From: an uncultured Shinella sp. | GTDB lineage: Bacteria; Pseudomonadota; Alphaproteobacteria; Rhizobiales; Rhizobiaceae | Assembly: GCA_946481465.1 (NCBI GenBank) | Contig: CAMLOC010000065.1 | Coordinates: forward strand, 1 to 9,990 | Direction: 5' to 3' | Length of the DNA stretch: 9,990 bases | Shown: in pieces, positions 1 through 7,242 of the stretch | Layout of the letters: each line of letters opens with the position of its first letter | How positions within the stretch are numbered: the first letter of the stretch is position 1 | Program-made: the position numbers and the translations under genes | Notes under the pieces: model-generated | What the model saw: only the letters and a program-made list of their open reading frames with translations | Databases searched by the model: none | Told to the model about the DNA's origin: nothing

Positions 1-1
1 T

Positions 2-361
2 CAGCGGTTCCTCCATGCCTTCGATGTCGAGACCGCCTATCTTTCGACGGTGACGATCATGGAGATCGAGTTCGGCATACAACGCGAACGCCTTCGCAAT
101 CCCGATTTCGCCGATGACCTTTCCCTGTGGCTGACGACCCTCGTGCTGCCGGAATTTTCCGCAAGGCTCCTGCCGTTCGATGCGCAGGCGGCCTCGATCG
201 CAGGCCGGTTGCCGACACCCGGCAGGAGGCCGACCGCCGACGAGATGATCGCGGCGACCGCGCTCGCCAACAATCTGGTCCTCGTCACACGCAATCTTTC
301 GGACTTTCAGCCGCTCGGCGTGCCATGCCTCAATCCATGGGAAGCGGCTCCCGGGGAATAG
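2..361 (+). CDS. VapC-like PIN-domain ribonuclease toxin (5'-truncated by window)
   Basis: The C-terminal 119 residues of a PIN-domain protein are read in the frame that opens at base 2 and ends at TAG 359-361. PIN proteins of the VapC type are Mg-dependent RNases that act as toxins paired with a small antitoxin. Three acidic positions typical of the fold are visible: E21 in TVTIMEIEFGI, D80 in TADEMIAATA, and D101 in TRNLSDF (numbered within the fragment). The N-terminal strand with the usual first Asp (LLDT-like) is missing, so the real start lies before the window. The ATG at 50 falls inside the fold and is not a credible start. An antitoxin gene, if there is one, would also lie upstream and cannot be seen. 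The gene is convergent with xdhC, with only 6 bp between stops. Function is inferred from fold motifs only; an orphan PIN protein is possible. Confidence 0.8.
   Translation, partial: QRFLHAFDVETAYLSTVTIMEIEFGIQRERLRNPDFADDLSLWLTTLVLPEFSARLLPFDAQAASIAGRLPTPGRRPTADEMIAATALANNLVLVTRNLSDFQPLGVPCLNPWEAAPGE
309..349. repeat. Bipartite inverted repeat at the 3' end of the PIN gene
   Basis: Outer arms AGCCGCT (309-315) and AGCGGCT (343-349) are perfect complements. They enclose inner arms CCATG (323-327) and CATGG (336-340). No T-tract follows on either strand, so it is not a canonical intrinsic terminator. It is the only sizeable stem near the convergent PIN/xdhC junction. It lies inside coding sequence and may be chance. 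Confidence 0.3.
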
Positions 362-367
362 ACTGCT

Positions 368-1213
368 TCACCCCTTGGCGGGAACCGGGTTCTGAGGCAC
401 GCGCGCCCAGGTCAGCGCGGCCGTCATGATCTCGGCGGCGGCGAGCGCGGCGATCACCGCCGGGCGCTTGTCCTTCACCGCCGTGCCGCCGATCGGGCAG
501 ACGAGGCGGGCGAAAAGGTCGGGCTGGCCGATCTCGCGCGACAGCCAGTTGCGGAAGGTCGTTCGCTTGGTCTTCGAGCCGATCATGCCGACATAGGCGG
601 CGTCGCTGCGCTTCAGCGCCTCGGCCGCGATCAGGAAATCGAGCGCGTGGTCATGGGTCAGGATCACGAAGCTGCTGCCGGCGGGCGCATCACGCACCAC
701 GGCCTCGGGCATGGCGGTGAGGCAGGTCTCGATGCGCGGCACCGTCGAGGCGACGAGCTCGTCCTCGCGCGTATCCACCAGCACGACGCGCAGCGGGGCG
801 AGCGACAGCGCCATGGCGAGCGCATCGCCGACATGGCCGGCGCCGAAGACATAGACATGCGGCCGTTGCGCCATCTCCCGGTCGGCACGCGCGACGAGGT
901 CGCGCGCCAGCGCCGGGTTCATGGCGGTGAAAGTGAGGCCGACGCGCCCGCCGCAGCACTGGCCGATCTCCGGGCCGAGCGGCACGCTCATCGGCTCGGC
1001 GGCAGCGCCGAGACGCAGCGCGCGCCGGGCCTGGTCGATCGCCATATATTCGAGCTGCCCGCCGCCGATCGTCGCGAAGATCTCCCGCTCCGAGACCAGC
1101 ATGAAGGCATCCGTATCGCGCGGCGTGGAGCCCGCCGCGCCCGTCACCTCGACCAGGATCGATCCCGGCGCCCGGCGCAGGAAATCCCGGATGTCTTCGC
1201 GCACGGCGGGCAT
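368..1213 (-). CDS. xdhC: Xanthine dehydrogenase accessory (maturation) protein XdhC
   Basis: This 281-residue protein belongs to the XdhC/CoxI family. XdhC binds molybdenum cofactor, promotes its sulfuration and delivers it to the XdhB subunit in the cytoplasm; it is not part of the final enzyme. Visible motifs: GSTPR (28-32) in the N-terminal XdhC/CoxI domain, QCCGG (85-89), a Rossmann glycine loop in VYVFGAGHVG (120-129), THDHALD (186-192), IGSKTK (211-216) and CPIGG (239-243). The Cys pair of QCCGG is a known family feature. The ATG at 1213 has AAGGGG (1221-1226 on the plus strand) 7 nt upstream. It is the last gene of the uraH-xdhA-xdhB-xdhC operon, 48 bp after xdhB, which fits its role in maturing the enzyme made just before it. 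Length is in the normal range. Confidence 0.93.
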   Translation of the reverse strand: MPAVREDIRDFLRRAPGSILVEVTGAAGSTPRDTDAFMLVSEREIFATIGGGQLEYMAIDQARRALRLGAAAEPMSVPLGPEIGQCCGGRVGLTFTAMNPALARDLVARADREMAQRPHVYVFGAGHVGDALAMALSLAPLRVVLVDTREDELVASTVPRIETCLTAMPEAVVRDAPAGSSFVILTHDHALDFLIAAEALKRSDAAYVGMIGSKTKRTTFRNWLSREIGQPDLFARLVCPIGGTAVKDKRPAVIAALAAAEIMTAALTWARVPQNPVPAKG

Positions 1214-1261
1214 GGTCTCACCCCTTGCTTTCTTTGCCGCAATTCCGGACGGAAAACCGCT

Positions 1262-3628
1262 TCACACTTTTCCTGGAATTGTCCGGGCCGTCTTCAGCCG
1301 CTCGATCGCCATCAGCACGCGCTCGGGCGTCGCCGGGGCGTCGAGCCGCGGGCAGATCTTATGATCCGCCACGCTCGCCACCGCGTCCGACAGCGCATGC
1401 AGCACGGCAAGGCCGAGCGGCAGCGGCGGCTCGCCGACCGCCTTGGAGCGATGGATCGTCGGCTCATAGGCTTCCGACCAGTCCGTCAGCGCCACGTTGA
1501 AGATCTTCGGGCGGTCCGAGGCGAGCGGGATCTTGTAGGTGGAGGGCGCATGGGTGCGCAGCCGCCCCTTGCCGTCCCACCACAATTCCTCCGTCGTCAG
1601 CCAGCCCATGCCCTGGATGAAGCCGCCCTCGACCTGGCCGATATCGATGACCTTGTTCAGCGACCGGCCGGTATCGTGCAGGATGTCGGTGCGCTCGACG
1701 ACATATTCGCCGGTCAGCGTATCGACCGAGACCTCCGAGCAGGCCGCGCCATAGGCGTAGTAGTAGAAGGCATGGCCGCGGCCCTTCGAGCGGTCCCAGT
1801 GGATCTTCGGCGTCTTGTAGAAGCCGGCCGCCGAGAGCTGGACACGGGCCATATAGGCCTTCTTGACGAGATCGTTGAAGGCCATCTCGGAATTGCCGAT
1901 GCGCACGCGGTTCGGCAGGAAGACGACCTGGTCGCGCGGCACCTGGTGGCTTTCCGCCGCGAAATCGATCAGCCGGTCCTTGATCTGGCGGGCGGCATTC
2001 TGCGCCGCCATGCCGTTGAGGTCGGCGCCGGAGGAGGCCGCCGTCGGCGAGGTGTTCGGCACCTTGGCCGTCGTCGTCGCGGTGATCTTCACCCGGTCGA
2101 GATCGATCTGGAACTCTTCCGCCACCACCTGCGCCACCTTCAGGTGCAGGCCCTGGCCCATTTCCGTGCCGCCGTGGTTCATGTGCACGGAACCGTCCGT
2201 GTAGACATGCACCAGCGCGCCGGCCTGGTTGGATTCCGTCTTGGTGAAGGAGATGCCGAACTTGACCGGCGTCAGCGCCAGGCCCCGCTTGACGATGCGG
2301 CTCTTTGCATTGAATTCGGCGATCGCCTCGCGCCGGCCGGCATAGTCGGCGCTTTCCTCAAGCTCGGCGACGATGCGCTGGATGATGCAGTCCTCCACCT
2401 TCTGGTGGTAGGGCGTCAGGTTCCGCTCTCCGTCGACGCCCATCGCATCGTAGAAATTCAGCTTGCGGATCTCGAGCGGATCCTTGCCGACGGCAAAGGC
2501 CACCTCGTCGATGACGCGCTCGGCGCCCACCATCCCCTGCGGGCCGCCGAAACCGCGGAAGGCGGTGTTCGACACGGTGTTGGTGTGCAGCAGCGCCGTC
2601 TTGGCGTGCACATGCGGGAAGAAATAGGCGTTGTCGCAGTGGAACAGCGCGCGGTCTCCCACCGGGCCGGAAAGGTCCGCCGAAAAGCCGGCGCGGAGCG
2701 CGAACGTGTAGTCGATGCCGAGGATGCGGCCCTCGTCGTCGAAGCCGACATCGTAGTCGATGGCGAAATCGTGCCGCTTGCCGGTCGCCACCATGTCCTC
2801 GTCGCGGTCGAGCCGGAGTTTTACGGCGCGGCCCAGCTTCTTGGCGGCGATGGCGGCGAGCGCGGCGCACTGGTTGGCCTGCGTCTCCTTGCCGCCGAAG
2901 CCGCCGCCCATGCGGCGCACCTCCACGGTCACGGCGTGGCTCGGCACGCCGAGCGCATGGGCGACGAGGTGCTGCGTCTCGCTCGGCCCCTGGGTGGAGC
3001 AGTAGACGGTGACCTCGTCGTCCTCGCCGGGCACGGCGAGCGAGACCTGGCCTTCGAGATAGAAATGGTCCTGCCCGCCGAGCCGCATGCGGCCCTTCAC
3101 CCGGCGCGGCGCGCCGTCGAGGGCGGCGGCCGCATCGCCGCGCTTCAGCGTCAGCGGCGGAAAGACCTGGCGGTGCGTCTTCTGGTCGAGGTCCCAGATG
3201 TCGATATTGGCGGGCATCTCCTCGTATTCGACCTTGGCGAGGCGCGCGGCGCGGCGGGCCTCCTCGCGCGTCTCGGCGATCACGCAGAAGATCGGCTGGC
3301 CGTGGAACTCCACCTTGCCGGCGGCGAGCACCGGATCGTCGTGCATGCCCGACGGCGAGATATCGTTGTCGCCGGGAATATCCTCGTGGGTCAGCACGTC
3401 GACGACGCCGGGCGCGGCGCGCACGGCCGAAAGGTCGAGGGATTTCACGGTGCCGTGGGCGACGGTGGAAAGGCCGAGGCCGGCATGCAGCGTGCCGGCA
3501 GGCTCGGTGATGTCGTCGATATAGACGGCCGTGCCGGCGACGTGCTTGTGCGCGGAATCGTGGCGCGGGCTTTGATGCACGCCGCCGCTGATCTTTTCCG
3601 CCGTGAGGTCTGGACTGTGCTTGTTCAT
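1262..3628 (-). CDS. xdhB: Xanthine dehydrogenase, molybdopterin-binding large subunit XdhB
   Basis: This 788-residue Mo-cofactor subunit of bacterial XDH hydroxylates hypoxanthine to xanthine and xanthine to urate. Electrons pass to the FeS/FAD subunit XdhA. The N-terminal aldehyde oxidase/xanthine dehydrogenase a/b hammerhead domain covers roughly 25-135, followed by two Mo-binding regions. Expected catalytic-site motifs are present: HFYLEG with E192 (likely equivalent of bovine E802), GGGFGGKE (241-248), GKRHDF with R285 (likely equivalent of bovine R880), AFRGFGGPQG (356-365), and GEPPLPL with E733 (likely equivalent of the catalytic bovine E1261). These equivalences come from motif memory, not an alignment. 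The start is ATG at 3628, only 3 nt after the xdhA stop (TAAGCCATG), with a modest GAGG 11 nt upstream, suggesting translational coupling. The C-terminus is complete. The Glu/Arg pair favours xanthine over aldehyde as substrate. Confidence 0.96.
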   Translation of the reverse strand: MNKHSPDLTAEKISGGVHQSPRHDSAHKHVAGTAVYIDDITEPAGTLHAGLGLSTVAHGTVKSLDLSAVRAAPGVVDVLTHEDIPGDNDISPSGMHDDPVLAAGKVEFHGQPIFCVIAETREEARRAARLAKVEYEEMPANIDIWDLDQKTHRQVFPPLTLKRGDAAAALDGAPRRVKGRMRLGGQDHFYLEGQVSLAVPGEDDEVTVYCSTQGPSETQHLVAHALGVPSHAVTVEVRRMGGGFGGKETQANQCAALAAIAAKKLGRAVKLRLDRDEDMVATGKRHDFAIDYDVGFDDEGRILGIDYTFALRAGFSADLSGPVGDRALFHCDNAYFFPHVHAKTALLHTNTVSNTAFRGFGGPQGMVGAERVIDEVAFAVGKDPLEIRKLNFYDAMGVDGERNLTPYHQKVEDCIIQRIVAELEESADYAGRREAIAEFNAKSRIVKRGLALTPVKFGISFTKTESNQAGALVHVYTDGSVHMNHGGTEMGQGLHLKVAQVVAEEFQIDLDRVKITATTTAKVPNTSPTAASSGADLNGMAAQNAARQIKDRLIDFAAESHQVPRDQVVFLPNRVRIGNSEMAFNDLVKKAYMARVQLSAAGFYKTPKIHWDRSKGRGHAFYYYAYGAACSEVSVDTLTGEYVVERTDILHDTGRSLNKVIDIGQVEGGFIQGMGWLTTEELWWDGKGRLRTHAPSTYKIPLASDRPKIFNVALTDWSEAYEPTIHRSKAVGEPPLPLGLAVLHALSDAVASVADHKICPRLDAPATPERVLMAIERLKTARTIPGKV

Positions 3629-3631
3629 GGC

Positions 3632-5116
3632 TTACGCAGCCTCGTATCTGGAGACCTGCGCGGCTTGCCCGCTGGTCGTCGTTTCCACATGGAACCGCAG
3701 GAGCAGGTTCCTCGCCACCAGCGCGCGGTATTCCGCGGTCGCGCGCATGTCGGTCAGCGGCGAATAGTCCTCGGCATATTTCGCCATGGCCGCTTCCACC
3801 GTCGCCTCGGTCCAGGGCTGGCCGAGGAGCGCCTTCTCGACGGCGAAGGCACGCTTCGGCGTTGCCGCCATGCCGCCATAGGCGATGGTGATGGCGGCGA
3901 CCGTGCCGTCGGCGGCAAGCGCCAGGCGGAAGGCGCCGAGCGTTGCGGTAATGTCCTCGTCGCGGCGCTTGGTCACCTTGTAGACGGCGAACTTCTCCGC
4001 AGCCGGAGGAACGGGCACCGCAAGGGATTCCACGAATTCGCCGGGCCGGCGGTCCTGCTTGCCGTAGGCGATGAAGAAATCCTCAAGCGGGATGGTGCGC
4101 CGTTCCGCGCCCTTGCGCAAGGTCACCGACGCGCCGAGCGCGATCAGCGCCGGCGGCGTGTCGCCGATCGGCGAGCCGTTGGCGATATTGCCGCCGATCG
4201 TGCCCATGTTGCGCACCTGCTGGCCGCCGATGCGGTTGATGAGCGGCCCGAGCGCCGGAATGTGCCGCGAGAGCGTCGCGATGGCCTCGGTATAGGTGAC
4301 GCCGGCGCCAAGCGTGATCACGCCGTCCTTCACCGTGATCGCCTTCATCTCCCGAAGGCCGGCGATGAAGACGGCCGGCGTGATGTCGCGCATGTGCTTG
4401 GTGACCCAGAGGCCGACATCGGTGGAGCCGGCAACCACCGTGGCGGCGGGCTCCGCCTCCAGCACGGCGGCGAAATCATTAAGGTCCGCCGGCACGACGA
4501 ACCGCTTCTTGCCCTCGCCGATCTCGACGCGCGCGCCGTCGGCAAGCGCCTTAAGGCGCGCGATCATCGCCTGGCGTTCGGCCAGAAGCGGGTCCTTCTC
4601 CGTGCCGCCATAGCTGGAAATGGCGCGGGCGGCGCGCAGGATCGGCTCGTAGCCGGTGCAGCGACAGAGATTGCCCTGCAGCGCCGTCTCGATCTCCTGG
4701 TCGGTCGGGTTGGGCGATTGCATCCACAGCGCATAGAGCGACATGACGAAGCCGGGCGTGCAGAAGCCGCATTGCGAGCCGTGATAATCCACCATGGCCT
4801 GCTGCACGGGGTGCAGGCGTCCGTCGACGGCGGCGACATGCTCGACGGTGACGACATGACAGCCGTCCAGCGAGCCGAGGAAGCGGATGCAGGCATTGAC
4901 GCCCTCGTAGACGAGACCGCCCTCGGGCGTCAGCCGGCCCACCAGCACCGTGCAGGCGCCGCAATCGCCCTCTGCGCAGCCTTCCTTGGTGCCCTTGAGC
5001 AGGCGCGAAAGGCGCAGCCAGTCGAGCAGCGTCTGGTCCGCCGCGATGTCGCGAAGCGCGATGTCGCGGCCGTTGAGGATGAAGCGCAGTTCCGAGCGGA
5101 TCTTGGCGGCCGGCAT
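3632..5116 (-). CDS. xdhA: Xanthine dehydrogenase, FeS/FAD small subunit XdhA
   Basis: This 494-residue electron-transfer subunit pairs with XdhB as an (AB)2 enzyme of the Rhodobacter type. The N-terminal plant-type 2Fe-2S domain carries C47, C52 and C55 (CAEGDCGAC) with C76. The second 2Fe-2S domain has C116, C119, C151 and C153 (QCGFC and CRC). All eight ligands are present. The FAD-binding domain follows, with VVAGSTDVGLWVTK (227-240) and RNMGTIGGNIANGSPIGD (302-319), then the CO-dehydrogenase flavoprotein C-terminal domain (about 375-480). It passes electrons from the Mo centre to NAD+. The start is ATG at 5116, 3 nt after the uraH stop, with GGGAG (5124-5128) 7 nt upstream. The junctions on both sides of this gene read TAAGCCATG, so uraH, xdhA and xdhB are almost certainly one coupled transcript. 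Nothing is truncated. Confidence 0.96.
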   Translation of the reverse strand: MPAAKIRSELRFILNGRDIALRDIAADQTLLDWLRLSRLLKGTKEGCAEGDCGACTVLVGRLTPEGGLVYEGVNACIRFLGSLDGCHVVTVEHVAAVDGRLHPVQQAMVDYHGSQCGFCTPGFVMSLYALWMQSPNPTDQEIETALQGNLCRCTGYEPILRAARAISSYGGTEKDPLLAERQAMIARLKALADGARVEIGEGKKRFVVPADLNDFAAVLEAEPAATVVAGSTDVGLWVTKHMRDITPAVFIAGLREMKAITVKDGVITLGAGVTYTEAIATLSRHIPALGPLINRIGGQQVRNMGTIGGNIANGSPIGDTPPALIALGASVTLRKGAERRTIPLEDFFIAYGKQDRRPGEFVESLAVPVPPAAEKFAVYKVTKRRDEDITATLGAFRLALAADGTVAAITIAYGGMAATPKRAFAVEKALLGQPWTEATVEAAMAKYAEDYSPLTDMRATAEYRALVARNLLLRFHVETTTSGQAAQVSRYEAA

Positions 5117-5119
5117 GGC

Positions 5120-5485
5120 TTAGCTCCCGCGGTAGGTGGAATAGCTGAAGGGCGAGACGAGCAACGGTACATGGTAGTGCGCGCCCTCGTCGGCAAGGCC
5201 GAAGCGGATCGGGATGACGTCGAGGAACATCGGGCCATCCCCCGTGCGGCCGAGATAATCGCCGGCATGAAAGCGCAGCTCGTAGGTGCCCGCCTTCATC
5301 GTCTCGCCGGCGAGCAGCGGCGCATCGCAGCGGCCGTCGTCGTTCGTCTCGGTGGTCTTGAGAAGGTGCAGCGTGTCGCCCTCGACCCGGTAGAGATCGA
5401 TGCGCAGGCCTTCCGCCGGCTTGCCGCGCGCCGTGTCCAGCACATGGGTCGTGAGCCGGCCGGCCCCTTGCGAATGCGTTTGCAT
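5120..5485 (-). CDS. uraH: 5-hydroxyisourate hydrolase (transthyretin-like protein)
   Basis: This 121-residue HIUase hydrolyses 5-hydroxyisourate to OHCU, the step after urate oxidation. Family hallmarks are complete: H14 in LTTHVLDT, R52 in DDGR, H105 in HYHVPLL, and the C-terminal YRGS signature (118-121) that separates HIUases from transthyretins. An in-frame ATG six codons upstream (5503) is rejected because the strong Shine-Dalgarno AGGAGGA (5491-5497) lies between it and the ATG at 5485, and family members start close to this point. No signal peptide is visible, so the enzyme is cytoplasmic (some homologues are periplasmic or peroxisomal). It is first in the operon, ahead of xdhA. Its partner, the OHCU decarboxylase, is encoded divergently within the fused gene at 5648-7066. 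Confidence 0.95.
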   Translation of the reverse strand: MQTHSQGAGRLTTHVLDTARGKPAEGLRIDLYRVEGDTLHLLKTTETNDDGRCDAPLLAGETMKAGTYELRFHAGDYLGRTGDGPMFLDVIPIRFGLADEGAHYHVPLLVSPFSYSTYRGS

Positions 5486-5490
5486 GTCTT

Positions 5491-5497
5491 TCCTCCT
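5491..5497 (-). promoter_or_regulatory. Strong ribosome-binding site deciding the uraH start
   Basis: AGGAGGA on the minus strand lies 5 nt before the ATG at 5485. It fixes the start there instead of at the in-frame ATG at 5503. The stretch GGAGGAAAGACATG is also found, identical, at the allA start. Confidence 0.85.
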
Positions 5498-5512
5498 GAA
5501 CACAGCGCTCCG

Positions 5513-5541
5513 ATAATCACTATCCTCCAGCCCCTTGCCAC
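5513..5541 (-). promoter_or_regulatory. Candidate sigma-70-type promoter for uraH-xdhABC
   Basis: On the minus strand, GTGGCA (5536-5541) matches TTGACA at 4 of 6 positions. After 17 bp comes GATTAT (5513-5518), matching TATAAT at 4 of 6. A start near 5505 would leave a leader of about 20 nt carrying the Shine-Dalgarno. An imperfect palindrome GATAATCACTATC (5512-5524, 5 of 6 pairs) overlaps the -10 and could be an operator. No recognised regulator motif was matched. TTGAAA at 5568-5573 (minus strand) is an alternative -35 but lacks a good -10. Confidence 0.35.
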
Positions 5542-5574
5542 TGAAAAGCAGCAGGATCGTTCGAGACTTTCAAA

Positions 5575-5626
5575 ATTTCCGTGGGGAATGACGCCGGCGA
5601 TTTGCGGCTAGACATTCCGTACCGAA
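5575..5626. promoter_or_regulatory. Divergent control region with imperfect inverted repeats
   Basis: Part of the 162-bp region between uraH and puuE-uraD. It holds ATTTCC-GTG-GGGAAT (5575-5589, 5 of 6 arm pairs), TTCCGTACCGAA (5615-5626, 10 of 12 symmetric positions), and the pair GGAATG (5585-5590)/CATTCC (5613-5618), 22 bp apart. These share a TTCC/GGAA core. Such a cluster between divergent catabolic genes fits shared regulator sites, but no regulator gene is in the window and the family cannot be named. I could not find a convincing plus-strand promoter. Confidence 0.3.
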
Positions 5627-5647
5627 AACGTTTGGAGGAGCGTTCCC

Positions 5648-7066
5648 ATGCGATATTGCCGTGACATGCACGGATATGGACAGACACCGCCCGCGGCCGC
5701 GTGGCCGGGCGAGGCGCGCGTCGCCGTGCAGTTCGTGCTGAACTACGAGGAGGGCGGCGAGAACTGCGTGCTGCATGGCGACGCGGCATCCGAGGCCTTC
5801 CTCTCCGAGATCGTCGGCGCCGCCCAATGGCCGGGCCAGCGCCACTGGAACATGGAATCGATCTACGAATACGGCGCGCGCGCCGGCTTCTGGCGCCTGC
5901 ACCGGCTGCTCACGGAAAAGGCCGTGCCCGTCACGGTCTACGGCGTCGCCACCGCGCTCCGCCGCTCGCCCGCCCAGGTGGCCGCCATGCAGGAGGCCGG
6001 CTGGGAAATCGCCTCGCACGGCCTCAAATGGGTCGAGCACAAGGACATGACGGCGGAGGACGAACGCGCCGCCATCGCCGAGGCGATCCGCCTGCACACG
6101 CTCGTCACCGGCGAGCGGCCGCGCGGCTGGTATACGGGACGCTGTTCGGTCAACACGGTCGATCTCGTCACCGAGGCCGGCGGCTTCGCCTATGTTTCCG
6201 ACACCTATGCCGACGACCTGCCCTACTGGTACGAGCATGAGGGTCGGCAGCAGCTCATCATCCCCTATACGCTCGACGCCAACGACATGCGTTTCGCGAC
6301 CCCGCAGGGCTTCAACAGCGGCGACCAGTTCTTCAGCTACCTGAAGGACAGTTTCGATGCGCTCTATGCGGAGGGCGCCAAGGGCAGCCCGAAGATGATG
6401 AGCATCGGCCTGCACTGCCGCCTGATCGGCCGGCCGGGCCGCGTCATGGCGCTCGCCCGCTTCATCGACTATGTGCAGGGCCACGAGAAGGTCTGGATCG
6501 CCCGGCGCATCGACATTGCCGAGCACTGGGCGAAGGCCCACCCGCCGCGCCCGCCCGCCGAGCGCCCCTCGCAGATGACGCAGGAGGCCTTCGTCGCGCG
6601 TTTCGGCGGCGTGTTCGAACATTCCGACTGGGTCGCCCGCCGCGCCTTCGCCGACGAACTTTCGCCGGCGAACGATACGGCGGCCGGCCTTGCCGCCGCC
6701 CTCGCCTTCCAGTTCCGCGCGGCGAGCGATGCCGAACGGCTCGGCGTGCTCGTCGCCCATCCGGACCTTGCCGGCAAGCTGACCCAGGCCAAACGCCTCA
6801 CCGAAAGCTCCACCGAGGAGCAGGCCTCCGCCGGCCTCGACGCGCTGACCGACGCGGAACGCGCCCGCTTCACGGAGCTCAACGAGGCCTATGTGACGAA
6901 GTTCGGCTTCCCGTTCATCATCGCCGTGCGCGACAACACGAAGGCGAGCATCCTTACCGCCTTCGAGGCCCGCATCGCCAATGACCGCGAAACCGAGCTT
7001 GCCACCGCCTGCCGGCAGGTGGAGCGCATCGCGCTGCTGCGGCTGAAAGCCATGCTGCCGACCTGA
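5648..7066 (+). CDS. puuE-uraD: Bifunctional allantoinase (PuuE) / OHCU decarboxylase (UraD) fusion
   Basis: This 472-residue protein joins two enzymes of urate breakdown. Residues ~1-300 are a PuuE-type allantoinase of the polysaccharide deacetylase (NodB) fold, which hydrolyses allantoin to allantoate. It shows NYEEGGEN (32-39), ASHG (122-125), GWYTGRCSVNT (160-170), SDTYADDLPYW (184-194) and GLHCRLIGRPGR (254-265). PuuE is known as a metal-independent branch; the NYEEG replacing the metal-binding DD pair of deacetylases fits this. Residues ~308-472 are UraD, converting OHCU to S-allantoin: FEHSDW (323-328), the catalytic-His motif HPDL (H371), and FPFIIAVR (421-428). The two domains catalyse consecutive steps, with the order in the protein opposite to the order of reactions. 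The ATG at 5648 has GGAGG (5634-5638) 9 nt upstream. Both domains look full length, so the fusion is not a frame error. Confidence 0.94.
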   Translation: MRYCRDMHGYGQTPPAAAWPGEARVAVQFVLNYEEGGENCVLHGDAASEAFLSEIVGAAQWPGQRHWNMESIYEYGARAGFWRLHRLLTEKAVPVTVYGVATALRRSPAQVAAMQEAGWEIASHGLKWVEHKDMTAEDERAAIAEAIRLHTLVTGERPRGWYTGRCSVNTVDLVTEAGGFAYVSDTYADDLPYWYEHEGRQQLIIPYTLDANDMRFATPQGFNSGDQFFSYLKDSFDALYAEGAKGSPKMMSIGLHCRLIGRPGRVMALARFIDYVQGHEKVWIARRIDIAEHWAKAHPPRPPAERPSQMTQEAFVARFGGVFEHSDWVARRAFADELSPANDTAAGLAAALAFQFRAASDAERLGVLVAHPDLAGKLTQAKRLTESSTEEQASAGLDALTDAERARFTELNEAYVTKFGFPFIIAVRDNTKASILTAFEARIANDRETELATACRQVERIALLRLKAMLPT

Positions 7067-7076
7067 CGGGCAGGAC

Positions 7077-7090
7077 GGGGGGACCTCCCC
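7077..7090. repeat. Short G/C hairpin after puuE-uraD
   Basis: GGGG (7077-7080) pairs with CCCC (7087-7090), with a possible G-T pair inside and a four-base loop. It begins 10 bp after the stop codon. There is no T-tract, so it is at most a weak pause or terminator. Confidence 0.25.
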
Positions 7091-7115
7091 ACCCTTGTCA
7101 TGCCGCGTCGATGTT

Positions 7116-7135
7116 CCGGCAGGAGATCCTGCCGG
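7116..7135. repeat. 20-bp near-perfect palindrome between puuE-uraD and allA
   Basis: CCGGCAGGA (7116-7124) and TCCTGCCGG (7127-7135) are perfect complements around a GA centre. As DNA this has the shape of a dimeric regulator site. As RNA the two-base centre would force the inner pairs open. It lies 112 bp upstream of the allA start, outside any credible gene. Confidence 0.55.
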
Positions 7136-7176
7136 GGCAGACACCTGCCGTCGACCGCTTCCGGCGTTCGACGGCA
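7136..7176. repeat. Overlapping hairpins upstream of allA
   Basis: TGCCGTCGA (7146-7154) pairs perfectly with TCGACGGCA (7168-7176). Inside it CGC (7156-7158) pairs with GCG (7164-7166) around a five-base loop, giving 9+3 bp with one mismatch. Just before it, GGCAG (7136-7140) can pair with CTGCC (7145-7149), which shares bases 7146-7149 with the larger stem, so the two are mutually exclusive. No T-tract follows. It could be an mRNA-stabilising or pausing structure, an attenuator, or a dispersed rhizobial intergenic repeat. Confidence 0.5.
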
Positions 7177-7235
7177 ATCTCGTGAAACCGGCGGGCGGCG
7201 CCAGCCGCCTTGCGAATTCCGGCCATCCGGCCCGA

Positions 7236-7242
7236 GGGAGGA
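7236..7242 (+). promoter_or_regulatory. Strong ribosome-binding site deciding the allA start
   Basis: GGGAGGA lies 5 nt before the ATG at 7248. The open frame continues upstream to an ATG at 7095, but that stretch has no family similarity that I recognise and runs through the inverted repeats. The start at 7248 is therefore chosen. Confidence 0.85.

Noticed and set aside
50..52. ATG at 50 as the start of the PIN-domain gene.
   Set aside because: It lies within the conserved second PIN strand; the same frame is open to the window edge and the first catalytic Asp would be lost.
647..5611. A 1654-codon open frame on the plus strand, antisense to xdhC, xdhB, xdhA and uraH.
   Set aside because: It is the mirror of four well-identified minus-strand genes. 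GC-rich codon use leaves few TTA/CTA/TCA triplets, so the opposite strand stays open. The peptide is Arg/His/Gly/Ala-rich with no recognisable domain and crosses gene boundaries.
7008..7019. Perfect palindrome CCTGCCGGCAGG resembling the one at 7116-7135.
   Set aside because: It lies inside the UraD coding region (Ala-Cys-Arg-Gln-Val codons) and is readily explained by GC-rich codons; the shared CCTGCCGG core may be coincidence.
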